Assembly (NCBI RefSeq): GCF_016859125.1
Contig: NZ_CP069338.1
Location: 11,101,501-11,165,500, forward strand
DNA: 64,000 bases
Direction: 5' to 3'
DNA from: Archangium violaceum
Lineage (GTDB): Bacteria > Myxococcota > Myxococcia > Myxococcales > Myxococcaceae
Both the position numbers and the translations under genes were made by a program. How positions within the stretch are numbered: position 1 is the stretch's first letter; every line of letters starts with the position of its first letter. Of this stretch, positions 33,343 through 41,410 are shown in pieces. Under the pieces are notes generated by a model. It made no database searches and was not told the DNA's origin. It worked only from the letters and a program-made list of their open reading frames with translations.

Positions 33343-34071
33343 ATGAAGACCTGTTTGAAACTGCTGTCCCTGCTCGTCCTGCTGCCCCTGGCCGCCAGCG
33401 CGGCCACTCCGAGCGCCGAGGAGCTCCTCCAGAAGTACGACGCCATCATGGCGCCCCTCAACTTCGAGGCCACCCTGACGATGGTGGCCCACCGCGATGA
33501 CGGCTCCACTCGCGCCTACAAGATGCGGATGCTCAAGGCCGGCGACGACAAGGCCCGCGTCTGGTTCCTGGAGCCGGCCGCCGCGCGTGGGCAGGAGATT
33601 CTGAGCCAGGGCGACAACGCCTGGCTGTACATGCCCAACCTCAAGCGCTCGGTGCGCATGGCCAGCCGCGACTCCTTCCAGGGCGGTGACTTCAACAACG
33701 CCGACGTCCTGCGCACCAACTACGCCCGCGACTACTCCGCCCAGGTGGTGGAGGACCCGTCCATGCCGGAGGCGTACCTGCTCGAGCTCAAGGCGAAGAC
33801 GGAGGACGCCGGCTACGACCGCATCAAGCTGTGGGTGGCGAAGAAGGACACCCTGCCTCTCAAGGGCGAGTTCTACACCGCGAGCGGCAAGATGCTGCGC
33901 GCCGCCGAGTTCCTCGAGGTGAAGAGCTTCGACGGATTCAGGCGCCCCTCGCGCGTGGTGATGAAGAACATGATCGCCATCAAGCGTTTCAGCGAGCTGA
34001 CCGTCGACTCCTTCGACGCGCGCGTGCAGCCCGCCGCCGGCCGCTTCGTCCTCGACGATCTCGGCCGCTGA
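33343..34071 (+). CDS. Outer-membrane lipoprotein-sorting (LolA-like) protein
   Basis: The protein is 242 residues. The signal peptide MKTCLKLLSLLVLLPLAASA is probably cleaved after ASA. The mature protein carries the LolA/LolB-like fold motifs of COG2834 proteins: RVWFLEPAAARGQEILSQGD, NAWLYMPNLKRSVRMASRDS and FQGGDFNNADV. It is predicted to shuttle or hold a lipid or lipoprotein in the periplasm for the adjacent permeases. Start follows GAGGAAC at 33330. Confidence 0.9.
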   Translation: MKTCLKLLSLLVLLPLAASAATPSAEELLQKYDAIMAPLNFEATLTMVAHRDDGSTRAYKMRMLKAGDDKARVWFLEPAAARGQEILSQGDNAWLYMPNLKRSVRMASRDSFQGGDFNNADVLRTNYARDYSAQVVEDPSMPEAYLLELKAKTEDAGYDRIKLWVAKKDTLPLKGEFYTASGKMLRAAEFLEVKSFDGFRRPSRVVMKNMIAIKRFSELTVDSFDARVQPAAGRFVLDDLGR

Positions 34072-34103
34072 CCCCTCCGCTCTCGCTCTCCCGGAGTCCC
34101 ACC

Positions 34104-35585
34104 ATGAACACCCTGCTCACCTTGCTGCTGCTGGCCGCCGTTCCCCAGGAGCCGGAGGCGAAGCTCGAAGCCACCACCACGGGCTATCTGGACACGCGCT
34201 TCACCGGGTCGCACGTATCCCCCGCGGGCCTGGTGCCCGCCACCGGAGAGCCCGCGCTGACCCACCTCAGCGAGGGCAACATGCAGGTGAAGCTGCGCTA
34301 CGGCCCGCGGCTGTCGGCTGGCGCGGACCTGTCCCTCTTCTGGCAGTGGGCGGGCCTCTTCCGCGGCGTGGACACGCAGGGCGAGGAGGTGGCGCTGGCC
34401 AAGCAGGACGTGCCGCTCTACCGGCCCTCCGCCGTGGTGAGCGAGCTGTTCGCCGCCTGGGAGGCCGCGCCCCACCTGAACCTCACCCTGGGCAAGAAGC
34501 GCGTGGTGTGGGGCAGCGGCATGGCCTTCAACCCCACGGACCTGCTCAACCCGCCCAAGGACCCCACCGACCCGGCCGGGCAGCGCGCGGGCGCGTGGCT
34601 CGCGCGGGTGGAGCTGCCCTTCGAGCACTTCAGCGTGTCCCTGGTGGGCGCGGCGAAGGTGCTGCGCCAGTACGCGGGCCTGCCCACCTCGGTGCTCGTC
34701 TACCCGGACTACCCCACCGCCGAGGCGGTTCGGAACCCGGCGCTGGACGACCGCGACAAGGAGGCCCACTGGGCCGCGGCCGCGCGCCTCTACGCCCTGG
34801 TGGCGGACACGGACGTCACGCTCACCTACCACTTCACCCACCTCTACAACGATGCCTTCCGGGAGAAGAGCCGGGTGGGACTCTCCCTCTCGCGCGTCTT
34901 CGACGCCACCGAGGTGCACCTGGAGGCGCTGGTGCAGGCGGGCTCCTCCCAGATGTACGCGGACCCTGCCTGCACGCCGAGCCCCGAGGCGCTCCTCGGG
35001 TGCACGCTGTCCGGCACCTCGCCCCTGTCCCGCACACACCTGGACGATCGCGGCGTGCGCGCCAAGGTGCTGGTGGGGGCCCGCTATCTGTTCGAGGACA
35101 ACGCCACGCTGTCGGCCGAGTACTACTTCAACGGCGAGGGCTACAGCGCCCGCGAGTTCGCCGACTACGTGGGGCTGCTGGGCCAGGGACGGCGGCTGCT
35201 GGCGCAGCTCACGCCCGAGCAGGCCGAGGCGCTCACCGCCCGCCTCGGCCCCACCGGCGCCGCCACGGACCCCGGCGCGCCGCAGAAGTTCACCTTCGAG
35301 CCGCTGCGCCGCCACTACCTCTTCCTGCAGTACAGCAAGCCCCAGGTGGCGGACGACTTCGTCCTCGGCGCCTCGGCGGTGGTGAACCTCGGAGACCTCT
35401 CCGGCCAGCTCATCCCGCAGGTGTCCTGGAGCGCGCGCGAGTGGCTCACCCTCTCCGGCTCCGTCTTCATCCCCCTGCCCGGCGTGAAGTCCCTGGCCGC
35501 CGAGGTGGCCGGCGAGCGCATCACCGAAGGAAGCCTCTCCGCCTCCGACTGGCGCGCCCTGCTGAGTGCGCGCCTCTTCTTCTGA
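34104..35585 (+). CDS. Outer-membrane beta-barrel protein of the export operon
   Basis: The protein is 493 residues. A short signal (MNTLLTLLLLAAVPQ) precedes long runs of alternating strands (LEATTTGYLDTRFTGSHV, LNLTLGKKRVVWGSGMAFNP). The protein ends in LLSARLFF, a C-terminal phenylalanine typical of barrels inserted by the BAM machinery. The GKKRVVWGSGMAFNPTDLLN block resembles DUF1302-like/porin-type proteins found with LolA-like and FtsX genes. Probable outer-membrane receptor or channel. Intact. Confidence 0.78.
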   Translation: MNTLLTLLLLAAVPQEPEAKLEATTTGYLDTRFTGSHVSPAGLVPATGEPALTHLSEGNMQVKLRYGPRLSAGADLSLFWQWAGLFRGVDTQGEEVALAKQDVPLYRPSAVVSELFAAWEAAPHLNLTLGKKRVVWGSGMAFNPTDLLNPPKDPTDPAGQRAGAWLARVELPFEHFSVSLVGAAKVLRQYAGLPTSVLVYPDYPTAEAVRNPALDDRDKEAHWAAAARLYALVADTDVTLTYHFTHLYNDAFREKSRVGLSLSRVFDATEVHLEALVQAGSSQMYADPACTPSPEALLGCTLSGTSPLSRTHLDDRGVRAKVLVGARYLFEDNATLSAEYYFNGEGYSAREFADYVGLLGQGRRLLAQLTPEQAEALTARLGPTGAATDPGAPQKFTFEPLRRHYLFLQYSKPQVADDFVLGASAVVNLGDLSGQLIPQVSWSAREWLTLSGSVFIPLPGVKSLAAEVAGERITEGSLSASDWRALLSARLFF

Positions 35586-35610
35586 CCCGCATTCCCCCAA
35601 GGAACCAACC

Positions 35611-36327
35611 ATGGCCCTCATTCAACTGAAGAACATCCACAAGGCATACAACCTGGGCAAGACCACCGTCACCGCGCTGCGCGGCGTGGACCTCGAGGTG
35701 CAGAGCGGCGAGTTCACCGTGGTAATGGGTCCCTCCGGCTCCGGCAAGACGACGCTGCTCAACATCATCGGACTGCTCGACCGTGCCTCCTCCGGCTCCT
35801 ACCGGCTGGAGGGCGAGGAGGTGGGGGACCGCGACTTCAACGACCTGGCCGAGCTGCGCAACCGGAAGATCGGCTTCATCTTCCAGGCCTTCAACCTCAT
35901 CCCCGTGCTGAACGTGCTGGAGAACATCGAGTTCCCCTGCCTCATCGGAGGCGAGTCGAGGCGGACACTGCGCGAGCGCGCCGAGCGCGTGGCCGCGGAC
36001 GTGGGGTTGTCGCAGTTCCTGCACCACCGCCCGGACGAGCTGTCCGGCGGCCAGAGGCAGCGCGTGGCCATCGCACGGGCACTCGTCACCCAGCCGCAAC
36101 TGGTGCTCGCCGACGAGCCCACCGCGAACCTGGACTCCGCCACCAGCGAGCAGATTCTGGACCTGATGGAGGAGCTCAACCGCACCCGCCGCGTCACCTT
36201 CCTCTTCTCCACGCATGACCCACGGGTGATGCGCCGCGCCCGCCGGGTGGTGCGGATTGCCGATGGGGTGCTGGTGGACGGCACCGCCGAGGCACGGCAC
36301 GAAACACGGGCGCTGGAGATGGCCTGA
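35611..36327 (+). CDS. LolD/MacB-type ABC transporter ATPase
   Basis: The protein is 238 residues. Walker A GPSGSGKT is at 40-47, Q-loop IFQAFNLIPV, signature LSGGQ at 144-148, Walker B LVLADEP at 164-170, and the H-loop His is in FLFSTHDPRV. It closes the operon after two permeases, the LolA-like and barrel proteins. It would energise the two FtsX permeases at the inner membrane. Not fused to a permease, thus LolD-like rather than full MacB. Confidence 0.95.
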   Translation: MALIQLKNIHKAYNLGKTTVTALRGVDLEVQSGEFTVVMGPSGSGKTTLLNIIGLLDRASSGSYRLEGEEVGDRDFNDLAELRNRKIGFIFQAFNLIPVLNVLENIEFPCLIGGESRRTLRERAERVAADVGLSQFLHHRPDELSGGQRQRVAIARALVTQPQLVLADEPTANLDSATSEQILDLMEELNRTRRVTFLFSTHDPRVMRRARRVVRIADGVLVDGTAEARHETRALEMA

Positions 36328-36344
36328 CCGGGCGAAGCGCAGGC

Positions 36345-36472
36345 AGGTAGGTGCTCACCTCATCGATGCCGTGCAATTCGCCGCCCCGCGGCGATCGCAC
36401 CACCACATTCTCGGTGTAGACACAGTTCGGCGATCTCGACGCGGTCGGCTGTCTGGGTGTCAATGGACATGG
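36345..36472 (-). pseudogene. Remnant of a SnoaL/NTF2-like protein gene
   Basis: On the minus strand CVYTENVVVRSPRGGELHGI followed by DEVSTYL is the strand-loop-helix typical of SnoaL-like domains. A second frame upstream gives an ADRVEIAEL helix. About 40 residues remain. The 451-bp gap 36328-36778 otherwise contains a degraded copy (36555-36640) of sequence also found near 8450, and then the promoter region of the glycosidase gene. Confidence 0.45.
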
Positions 36473-36778
36473 CATCCTTCCTTATGAACTCTCCAAGCCT
36501 TGGAAAGCCAAACAGACACTGCACTCCCACGTCCTACTGCCGGCGAAGGGAGGGCGATTGACGGAGCCGGGGCTGGAGGAGGAGAAGGAGCGCACGCCTC
36601 GATTGGACTCTCGCAGGGCTGCTGCGCCGGACGGCAGGACGGAAAGACTCCACTCTGGATGGAGAAGCTCGCTGAGGTATCCGTCTTCGAATAATCGGAT
36701 AGTCGGATTTTGATAGTCTGTCCTGGTTTTCATGTTAATTCCCGATACGGTCCCTGTGACTGCATCGGAGAACGACAC

Positions 36779-38221
36779 ATGAGGAAATCCCCCCGTTTCC
36801 TGTCCCTGGCCTTCGCGAGCGCGCTGCTCGCGTCCGGCTGCGGTGGCGAGAGCCCCGACACGCAGCTGGCCGCCGACGAGTTCGCGGCCGGCACCACCAC
36901 CGACGCGCTGGCGTGCAGCACGCGCATCACCTACGGCGACCGGTGGATTCGCCCCTCGAACCACCCGGCCCAGTACGACATCGCGGCGGACCTGGTGACG
37001 TGGGACGGCACCTGCATCAACGAGGGCCCCAACTCGTACGCGGTGCTGTCCAACGGCTGGCGGCCGTACTTCACCGGCAACAACGCCTGTGTCATCGCGC
37101 TCGACACGGACTGCGCGGCCCAGTCGTGCGGCACGCGCATCACCTACGGCGCGTCGTGGATACATCCGGCGAACCACCCGGCGCAGCACGACGACGCCGG
37201 CGGGCGCGTGTTCTGGGACCGGGGCTGCACGAACCAGTCCCCCAACTCGTACACGGTGCTGTCGAACGAGTGGGCGCCGTACTTCAACGGCTCCAACGCG
37301 TGTGCCCTGTCGTTCCGGTACACGGGCTGCGGCGGGCTGTACGTGAATCCGGTGGTGCCCGTGGACTGCGCGGACCCGGGCGTCATCCATGACGGGACGC
37401 AGTACGTGGCGGCGTGCACGTCGGGCGGCGCGGCGGATGCGTTCCCCCTGCGCACCTCGCGCGACCTGGTGAACTGGACGTACGCGGGCGTCATCTTCCC
37501 GTCCGCGCGCAAGCCCACGTGGGCGACGGGCGACTACTGGGCGCCGGAGATTCACAAGGTGGGGACGCGCTACATCGCGTACTACACGGCGCGGCACACG
37601 AACGGGAAGCTGTCCATCGGCGCGGCCACGTCGACGAGCGCGCTCGGGCCCTTCACGGACCTCGGCCGGCCGCTGGTGCACGACACGGGGATGGGGATGA
37701 TTGACGCCACCTTCTTCCGGGACACGGCGGGCACGCCGTACCTCGTGTGGAAGGCGGACGGCAACGCGGTGGGGCAGCCGACCCCCATCTACGGGCAGCA
37801 GCTCTCGGAGGACGGGCTGTCGCTCGTCGGCACGCGCCGGACGCTCATCACCAACAACCTGGGCTGGGAGGGCGGCGTCGTCGAGGCGCCGTGGGTCGTC
37901 GCGCGCGGCGGCTACTACTACCTCTTCTACAGCGGTAACGCGTACTACAACAGCACGTACGCCGTGGGCGTCGCCCGCGCCACCAGCCCGCTGGGGCCGT
38001 ACACGAAGCTGAGCGCGCCCATCCTCAGGACGGGTGGCGGCTGGACGGGCCCCGGCCACAACTCCGTCGTCACCGGGCCGGGCGGCGACACGTACATGGT
38101 CTACCACGCGTGGAACAGCGCCCACACCGCGCGCGTGATGCTCGTGGACGCCATCACCTGGCCCAACGGCTGGCCCGCCGTTCCCGAAGGGCCGTCGAAC
38201 GGCTCGCGGCCCATGCCGTAG
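36779..38221 (+). CDS. Exported GH43-family glycosidase with duplicated N-terminal module
   Basis: The protein is 480 residues. Signal peptide with lipobox ALLASGC (Cys21). Residues about 46-111 and 116-184 are two tandem copies of a cysteine-containing module (CSTRITYGDRWIRPSNHPAQ versus CGTRITYGASWIHPANHPAQ), likely carbohydrate binding. The GH43 five-bladed propeller follows, with the catalytic base D199 (DCADPGV), pKa-modulating D309 (GMIDATF) and acid E369 (GGVVEAPWV) all present. Likely an arabinanase or xylosidase acting outside the cell. Followed by a hairpin terminator. Confidence 0.87.
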   Translation: MRKSPRFLSLAFASALLASGCGGESPDTQLAADEFAAGTTTDALACSTRITYGDRWIRPSNHPAQYDIAADLVTWDGTCINEGPNSYAVLSNGWRPYFTGNNACVIALDTDCAAQSCGTRITYGASWIHPANHPAQHDDAGGRVFWDRGCTNQSPNSYTVLSNEWAPYFNGSNACALSFRYTGCGGLYVNPVVPVDCADPGVIHDGTQYVAACTSGGAADAFPLRTSRDLVNWTYAGVIFPSARKPTWATGDYWAPEIHKVGTRYIAYYTARHTNGKLSIGAATSTSALGPFTDLGRPLVHDTGMGMIDATFFRDTAGTPYLVWKADGNAVGQPTPIYGQQLSEDGLSLVGTRRTLITNNLGWEGGVVEAPWVVARGGYYYLFYSGNAYYNSTYAVGVARATSPLGPYTKLSAPILRTGGGWTGPGHNSVVTGPGGDTYMVYHAWNSAHTARVMLVDAITWPNGWPAVPEGPSNGSRPMP

Positions 38222-38234
38222 TGAGTTGGGAGGA

Positions 38235-38263
38235 GGGCCACCGGGATGGCTCCGGTGGCCCTT
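38235..38263 (+). terminator. Terminator hairpin after the GH43 gene
   Basis: GGGCCACCGG (38235-38244) pairs perfectly with CCGGTGGCCC (38252-38261) around a 7-base loop, 14 bases after the stop, and is followed by a short TTC. On the opposite strand the few codons that follow (38265-38310: NDRAVFGLGGYF) look like the very C-terminus of a barrel protein whose body is missing. Confidence 0.7.
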
Positions 38264-38345
38264 CAGAAGTAGCCGCCCAGGCCGAACACGGCGCGGTCGT
38301 TGACGAACCCCAAGATCCTCCGGCACCCCATCGCACGCCGACCCT

Positions 38346-38552
38346 TCATTCCCCGTCGAGCACGAGCGCGCCCAGGTCCAGGTCCACCTCCTCCCGGACG
38401 GCCACGGAGCGGCGCAGCCGACGGGGGCCGCCGCGCACGTCGACGTCGTCCGCGGCGATCAGCTCGAATGTGCTCCGCGCATTGGGACGCCTGACGTCCC
38501 AACGAGCATTGATCGCCGCATGACCGGCGAGCAAACTTCCGCGCTTCGTCAT
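38346..38552 (-). CDS. Small hypothetical protein
   Basis: The product is 68 residues (MTKRGSLLAGHAAINARWDV, then RRPNARSTFELIAADDVDVR). It ends in an acidic LDLGALVLDGE. Composition and frame are plausible but there is no recognised family and no clear ribosome-binding site. It diverges from the GNAT gene. It could be the C-terminal remnant of a larger protein. Confidence 0.35.
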   Translation of the reverse strand: MTKRGSLLAGHAAINARWDVRRPNARSTFELIAADDVDVRGGPRRLRRSVAVREEVDLDLGALVLDGE

Positions 38553-38630
38553 GCCCGAACAAGATAGAACCCTTCCGCCATTCGCCTCGCGACCTCCCTC
38601 GGGGCGCAGACTGGACGGAGCCTTTTCAGA

Positions 38631-39083
38631 ATGATCCTCCGCAACGTCACGGATGAGGACCTTCCCATCTTCTTCGAACACCAGCGCGACCCAGAAGCGC
38701 TGCGCATGGCCGCATTTCCATCGCGGGAGCGCGACGCGTTCATGACCCACTGGCGCACAAAGGTTCTCCGCCCTGAAAACGTCACCCGCACCATCGTTAT
38801 GGGCCGCGTGGTCGTTGGGTACATCGGCAGTTGGGAACAGGATGCCAAGCGCCTCGTCGGCTATTGGATTGGTCGCGAGCATTGGGGCAAAGGCATCGCC
38901 ACTCGGGCCCTCTCTGGGTTTCTCGTGCTCGAGCCCGCCCGGCCGCTTCATGCGTGGGTCGCTCTCCACAACCTCGCGTCGATCCGCGTCCTCGAGAAGT
39001 GTGGCTTCCAGACCATGATCAACGAGAACCCGCATCACCCGGGTGGAGTTGCCGAAGTCCTCATGAGGCTTGGTTCGACGTAG
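38631..39083 (+). CDS. GNAT-family N-acetyltransferase (RimJ/RimL-like)
   Basis: The protein is 150 residues. MILRNVTDEDLPIFFEHQRD starts the fold. The acetyl-CoA loop region is VGYWIGREHWGKGIATRALS (R/Q-x-x-G-x-G/A variant: WGKGIA). The C-terminal strand-helix LHNLASIRVLEKCGF is the hallmark of the RimJ/RimL subgroup that acetylates N-terminal or small-molecule amines. Moderate GC compared with its neighbours suggests acquisition. Substrate unknown. Confidence 0.88.
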   Translation: MILRNVTDEDLPIFFEHQRDPEALRMAAFPSRERDAFMTHWRTKVLRPENVTRTIVMGRVVVGYIGSWEQDAKRLVGYWIGREHWGKGIATRALSGFLVLEPARPLHAWVALHNLASIRVLEKCGFQTMINENPHHPGGVAEVLMRLGST

Positions 39084-39234
39084 TGAGTGTGGCTCGCGCT
39101 ACGCCCATCCGGGCCGCCGAGGGCGATGCACACCGGGTACTCCGTGCCCTCCGGGAGCACGACTTCCGAGGCGAACTTGAACCCGTGCTCGAATTGACTT
39201 CGTCAGTCACGTCGTCTTCGGGGACGAGCCGAGG

Positions 39235-40107
39235 TCAGGTCCGCTCGGCAAGACGGTTCAAGGTGTCCATGTCCCCAGCGCTCAGGGTGAGCGCGGCACT
39301 TGCGAGGTTCTCCCTGAGGTGTGTGACCGACGACGTGCCTGGGATGAGAAGCACATTGGGGGACCGGTGCAGGAGCCAGGCCAGCGCAACCTGCATGGGT
39401 GTCGCGCCCAGCCGCGTGGCCACGTCGTTCAGCGCGCTCGACTGCAGCGGCGTGAACCCGCCCAGCGGGAAGTACGGCACGTAGGCCGTACCCCTGGCCG
39501 CGAGCTCGTCGATCAGGGCGTCGTCACGCCGGTGCGTCAGATTGTAGTGGTTCTGCACGCAGACGATCTCGGCGATCTTACGACCCTCGGCGACCTGCGC
39601 CGGCGTGACGTTGCTCAATCCGATGTGGCGGATGAGGCCGCGCTGCTGAAGCTCCGCGAGCGCGGTGAGCGGCGCCTCGATCGAGCCTTCAGCCGGGCCC
39701 TCGACGCTGAACATCGCACGGAAGTTCACGACATCGAGCACATCGAGCCCGAGATTGCGCAGGTTGTCGTGGACAGCGCGCTCGATGTCAGCGGCCGAGA
39801 ACGCAGGCTCCCACGAACCGTTGGGACCGCGCACCGCGCCAACCTTTGTGGCGATCAGCAGACCGTCGCGATACGGGTGCAGCGCCTCACGGATGATCTG
39901 GTTGGTCACGTGGGGGCCGTAGATGTCACTGGTGTCGAGATGGTCGACGCCCTGGGCGATGGCCTCTTGCAGCACGGCGATCGCTGCCTTGCGGTCCTTG
40001 GGCGGGCCGAAGACGCCGGGGCCGGCGAGCTGCATTGCGCCGTAACCCACGCGGCGAACGGTGTGTGTGCCGATGCGATAGGTGCCTGAGATGTGACTGT
40101 TGGTCAC
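39235..40107 (-). CDS. Aldo/keto reductase family oxidoreductase
   Basis: The protein is 290 residues from GTG 40107 (AAGGAT upstream on that strand); the longer frame is rejected because it crosses the divergent promoter region. AKR features: GYGAMQLAGPGVFG, HLDTSDIYGPH with the catalytic Asp and Tyr, LLIATKVG with the catalytic Lys, and LSNVTPAQ plus IPGTSSVTHLRENL for NADPH binding. The usual catalytic His position reads VVNFRAM, an odd substitution. Divergent from a LysR regulator that probably controls it. Confidence 0.88.
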   Translation of the reverse strand: MTNSHISGTYRIGTHTVRRVGYGAMQLAGPGVFGPPKDRKAAIAVLQEAIAQGVDHLDTSDIYGPHVTNQIIREALHPYRDGLLIATKVGAVRGPNGSWEPAFSAADIERAVHDNLRNLGLDVLDVVNFRAMFSVEGPAEGSIEAPLTALAELQQRGLIRHIGLSNVTPAQVAEGRKIAEIVCVQNHYNLTHRRDDALIDELAARGTAYVPYFPLGGFTPLQSSALNDVATRLGATPMQVALAWLLHRSPNVLLIPGTSSVTHLRENLASAALTLSAGDMDTLNRLAERT

Positions 40108-40179
40108 GGTGAAGATCCTTTGTTGATCGAGGGTTGCCCATCTCTTTACGGAAGGAAGCACTGCACGACAATTGGTGGC

Positions 40180-40211
40180 AATCCGCACAGGTCGTGCGAA
40201 AATCCGCACAG
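40180..40211. promoter_or_regulatory. Direct repeat operator between aldo-keto reductase and LysR genes
   Basis: AATCCGCACAG occurs at 40180-40190 and again at 40201-40211, a 21-bp period (two helical turns) in the 106-bp divergent intergenic region, overlapping the LysR start. It is a candidate binding site for the LysR protein. Confidence 0.5.
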
Positions 40212-40213
40212 TG

Positions 40214-41116
40214 ATGGATGAGCTCGCTGATCTCACGGCATTCTTGACGGTCGCTCGCGAGGGCGGATTCCGCAGCGCTGCTCGCGTGGCGGGCAGCAGC
40301 GCTTCGGGCATGGGAGACGCTGTCCGTCGGCTGGAAGCCCGGCTTGGCGTTCGGTTACTCCATCGAACCACGCGCAGCGTGACGCTGACGGACGCAGGGG
40401 CTCGGCTGCTCGAGCGGCTCGCGCCTGCGCTCAGCGAGGTGCGCTCGGCGTTGGACGTGGTCAACGACTTCCGCGACCGACCCGCGGGACGCCTGCGGCT
40501 CAACGTACCGATCGCGGCAGCGCGGCTTGTGCTGCCGCGCATCGTGCCGCCGTTCCTCGCGAAGTACCCCGACATTTGTCTGGAGGTGATCGCCGAGGAG
40601 CGCCTCGTCGACGTGGTGGCCGAGGGCTATGACGCGGGCATCCGCTACGAAGAGCGGCTCGCGCAGGACATGGTGGCAGTTCCGATCGGTCCTCGCGTCC
40701 AGCGATTCGCGACAGCCGCCTCGCCCGCCTACCTCGCTCGTCGTGGGCGCCCCAAACATCCGCGCGAGCTACTGGACCATGATTGCCTGGGGGGGCGGTT
40801 TGCGAGTGGCGGCCCGCTGCATGCGTGGGAGTTCGAATGCGATGGAGTGCGCCTCAGCGTCGATCCGAAGGGACCGCTGATTGTCGGCCTTGGCACGACC
40901 ACCGACCTTGCAGTGGCTGCTGCCGTGGCTGGCACCGGGCTCATCTACGACTTCGAGGATTGGCTTCGTCCCTTCATCGACCGAGGCGAGCTTGAACCCG
41001 TGCTCGAATCATGGTGGCCGAGCTTCTCTGGGCCGTTTCTTTACTACCCCGGCCGTCACCACCTCCCGACGCCGCTGCGTGCGTTCATTGACTTCGTCAG
41101 ATCGATGCAGCCCTGA
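40214..41116 (+). CDS. LysR-family transcriptional regulator
   Basis: The protein is 300 residues from ATG 40214. Helix-turn-helix is at about 5-60 (LADLTAFLTVAREGGFRSAA, then VAGSSASGMGDAVRRLEARL), with the signature LLHRTTRSVTLTDAG. The substrate domain follows (LRLNVPIAAARLVLPRIVPP, GLIYDFEDWLRPFIDRGELE). It is divergent from the aldo-keto reductase. A truncated second copy of its C-terminal coding sequence lies at about 39165-39210, with an 81-base internal deletion. Confidence 0.9.
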   Translation: MDELADLTAFLTVAREGGFRSAARVAGSSASGMGDAVRRLEARLGVRLLHRTTRSVTLTDAGARLLERLAPALSEVRSALDVVNDFRDRPAGRLRLNVPIAAARLVLPRIVPPFLAKYPDICLEVIAEERLVDVVAEGYDAGIRYEERLAQDMVAVPIGPRVQRFATAASPAYLARRGRPKHPRELLDHDCLGGRFASGGPLHAWEFECDGVRLSVDPKGPLIVGLGTTTDLAVAAAVAGTGLIYDFEDWLRPFIDRGELEPVLESWWPSFSGPFLYYPGRHHLPTPLRAFIDFVRSMQP

Positions 41117-41139
41117 GGGCGGCGTGGGCGTGGCCGTAC

Positions 41140-41226
41140 TCCAGCCGATGCCTGGCCCTCGGGGGAGAACAGCTTCGCGTCCATCGTTCCGTCGGCGGTC
41201 TGGATGTCAATCGATTGCACGGGCAT
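41140..41226 (-). pseudogene. N-terminal stub of a dienelactone hydrolase-type gene
   Basis: The minus-strand ATG at 41226 reads MPVQSIDIQTADGTMDAKLF followed by SPEGQ, the usual beginning of dienelactone hydrolase family proteins (IQT.DGTMDA.LF.PEG). Homology ends after about 28 residues near the LysR stop. It occupies part of the 294-bp gap before the sugar dehydrogenase gene. Confidence 0.55.
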
Positions 41227-41410
41227 GGAATGAAACCTCGGGGTTGAACAAGAGGGGGCGGGTGTCAGGAAGAAACAGGGCGCCGCTCGAGGCCCCGTGT
41301 GTTGTCTGTTCAACCGTGTGTTGCCTCGATGGGCGATTGGCGTTGTTGTCACCTACGGAGAGTGCGGGTCCGTTATAACTTGGCTCTCCACATTTTACGG
41401 GAGTTCCAAC

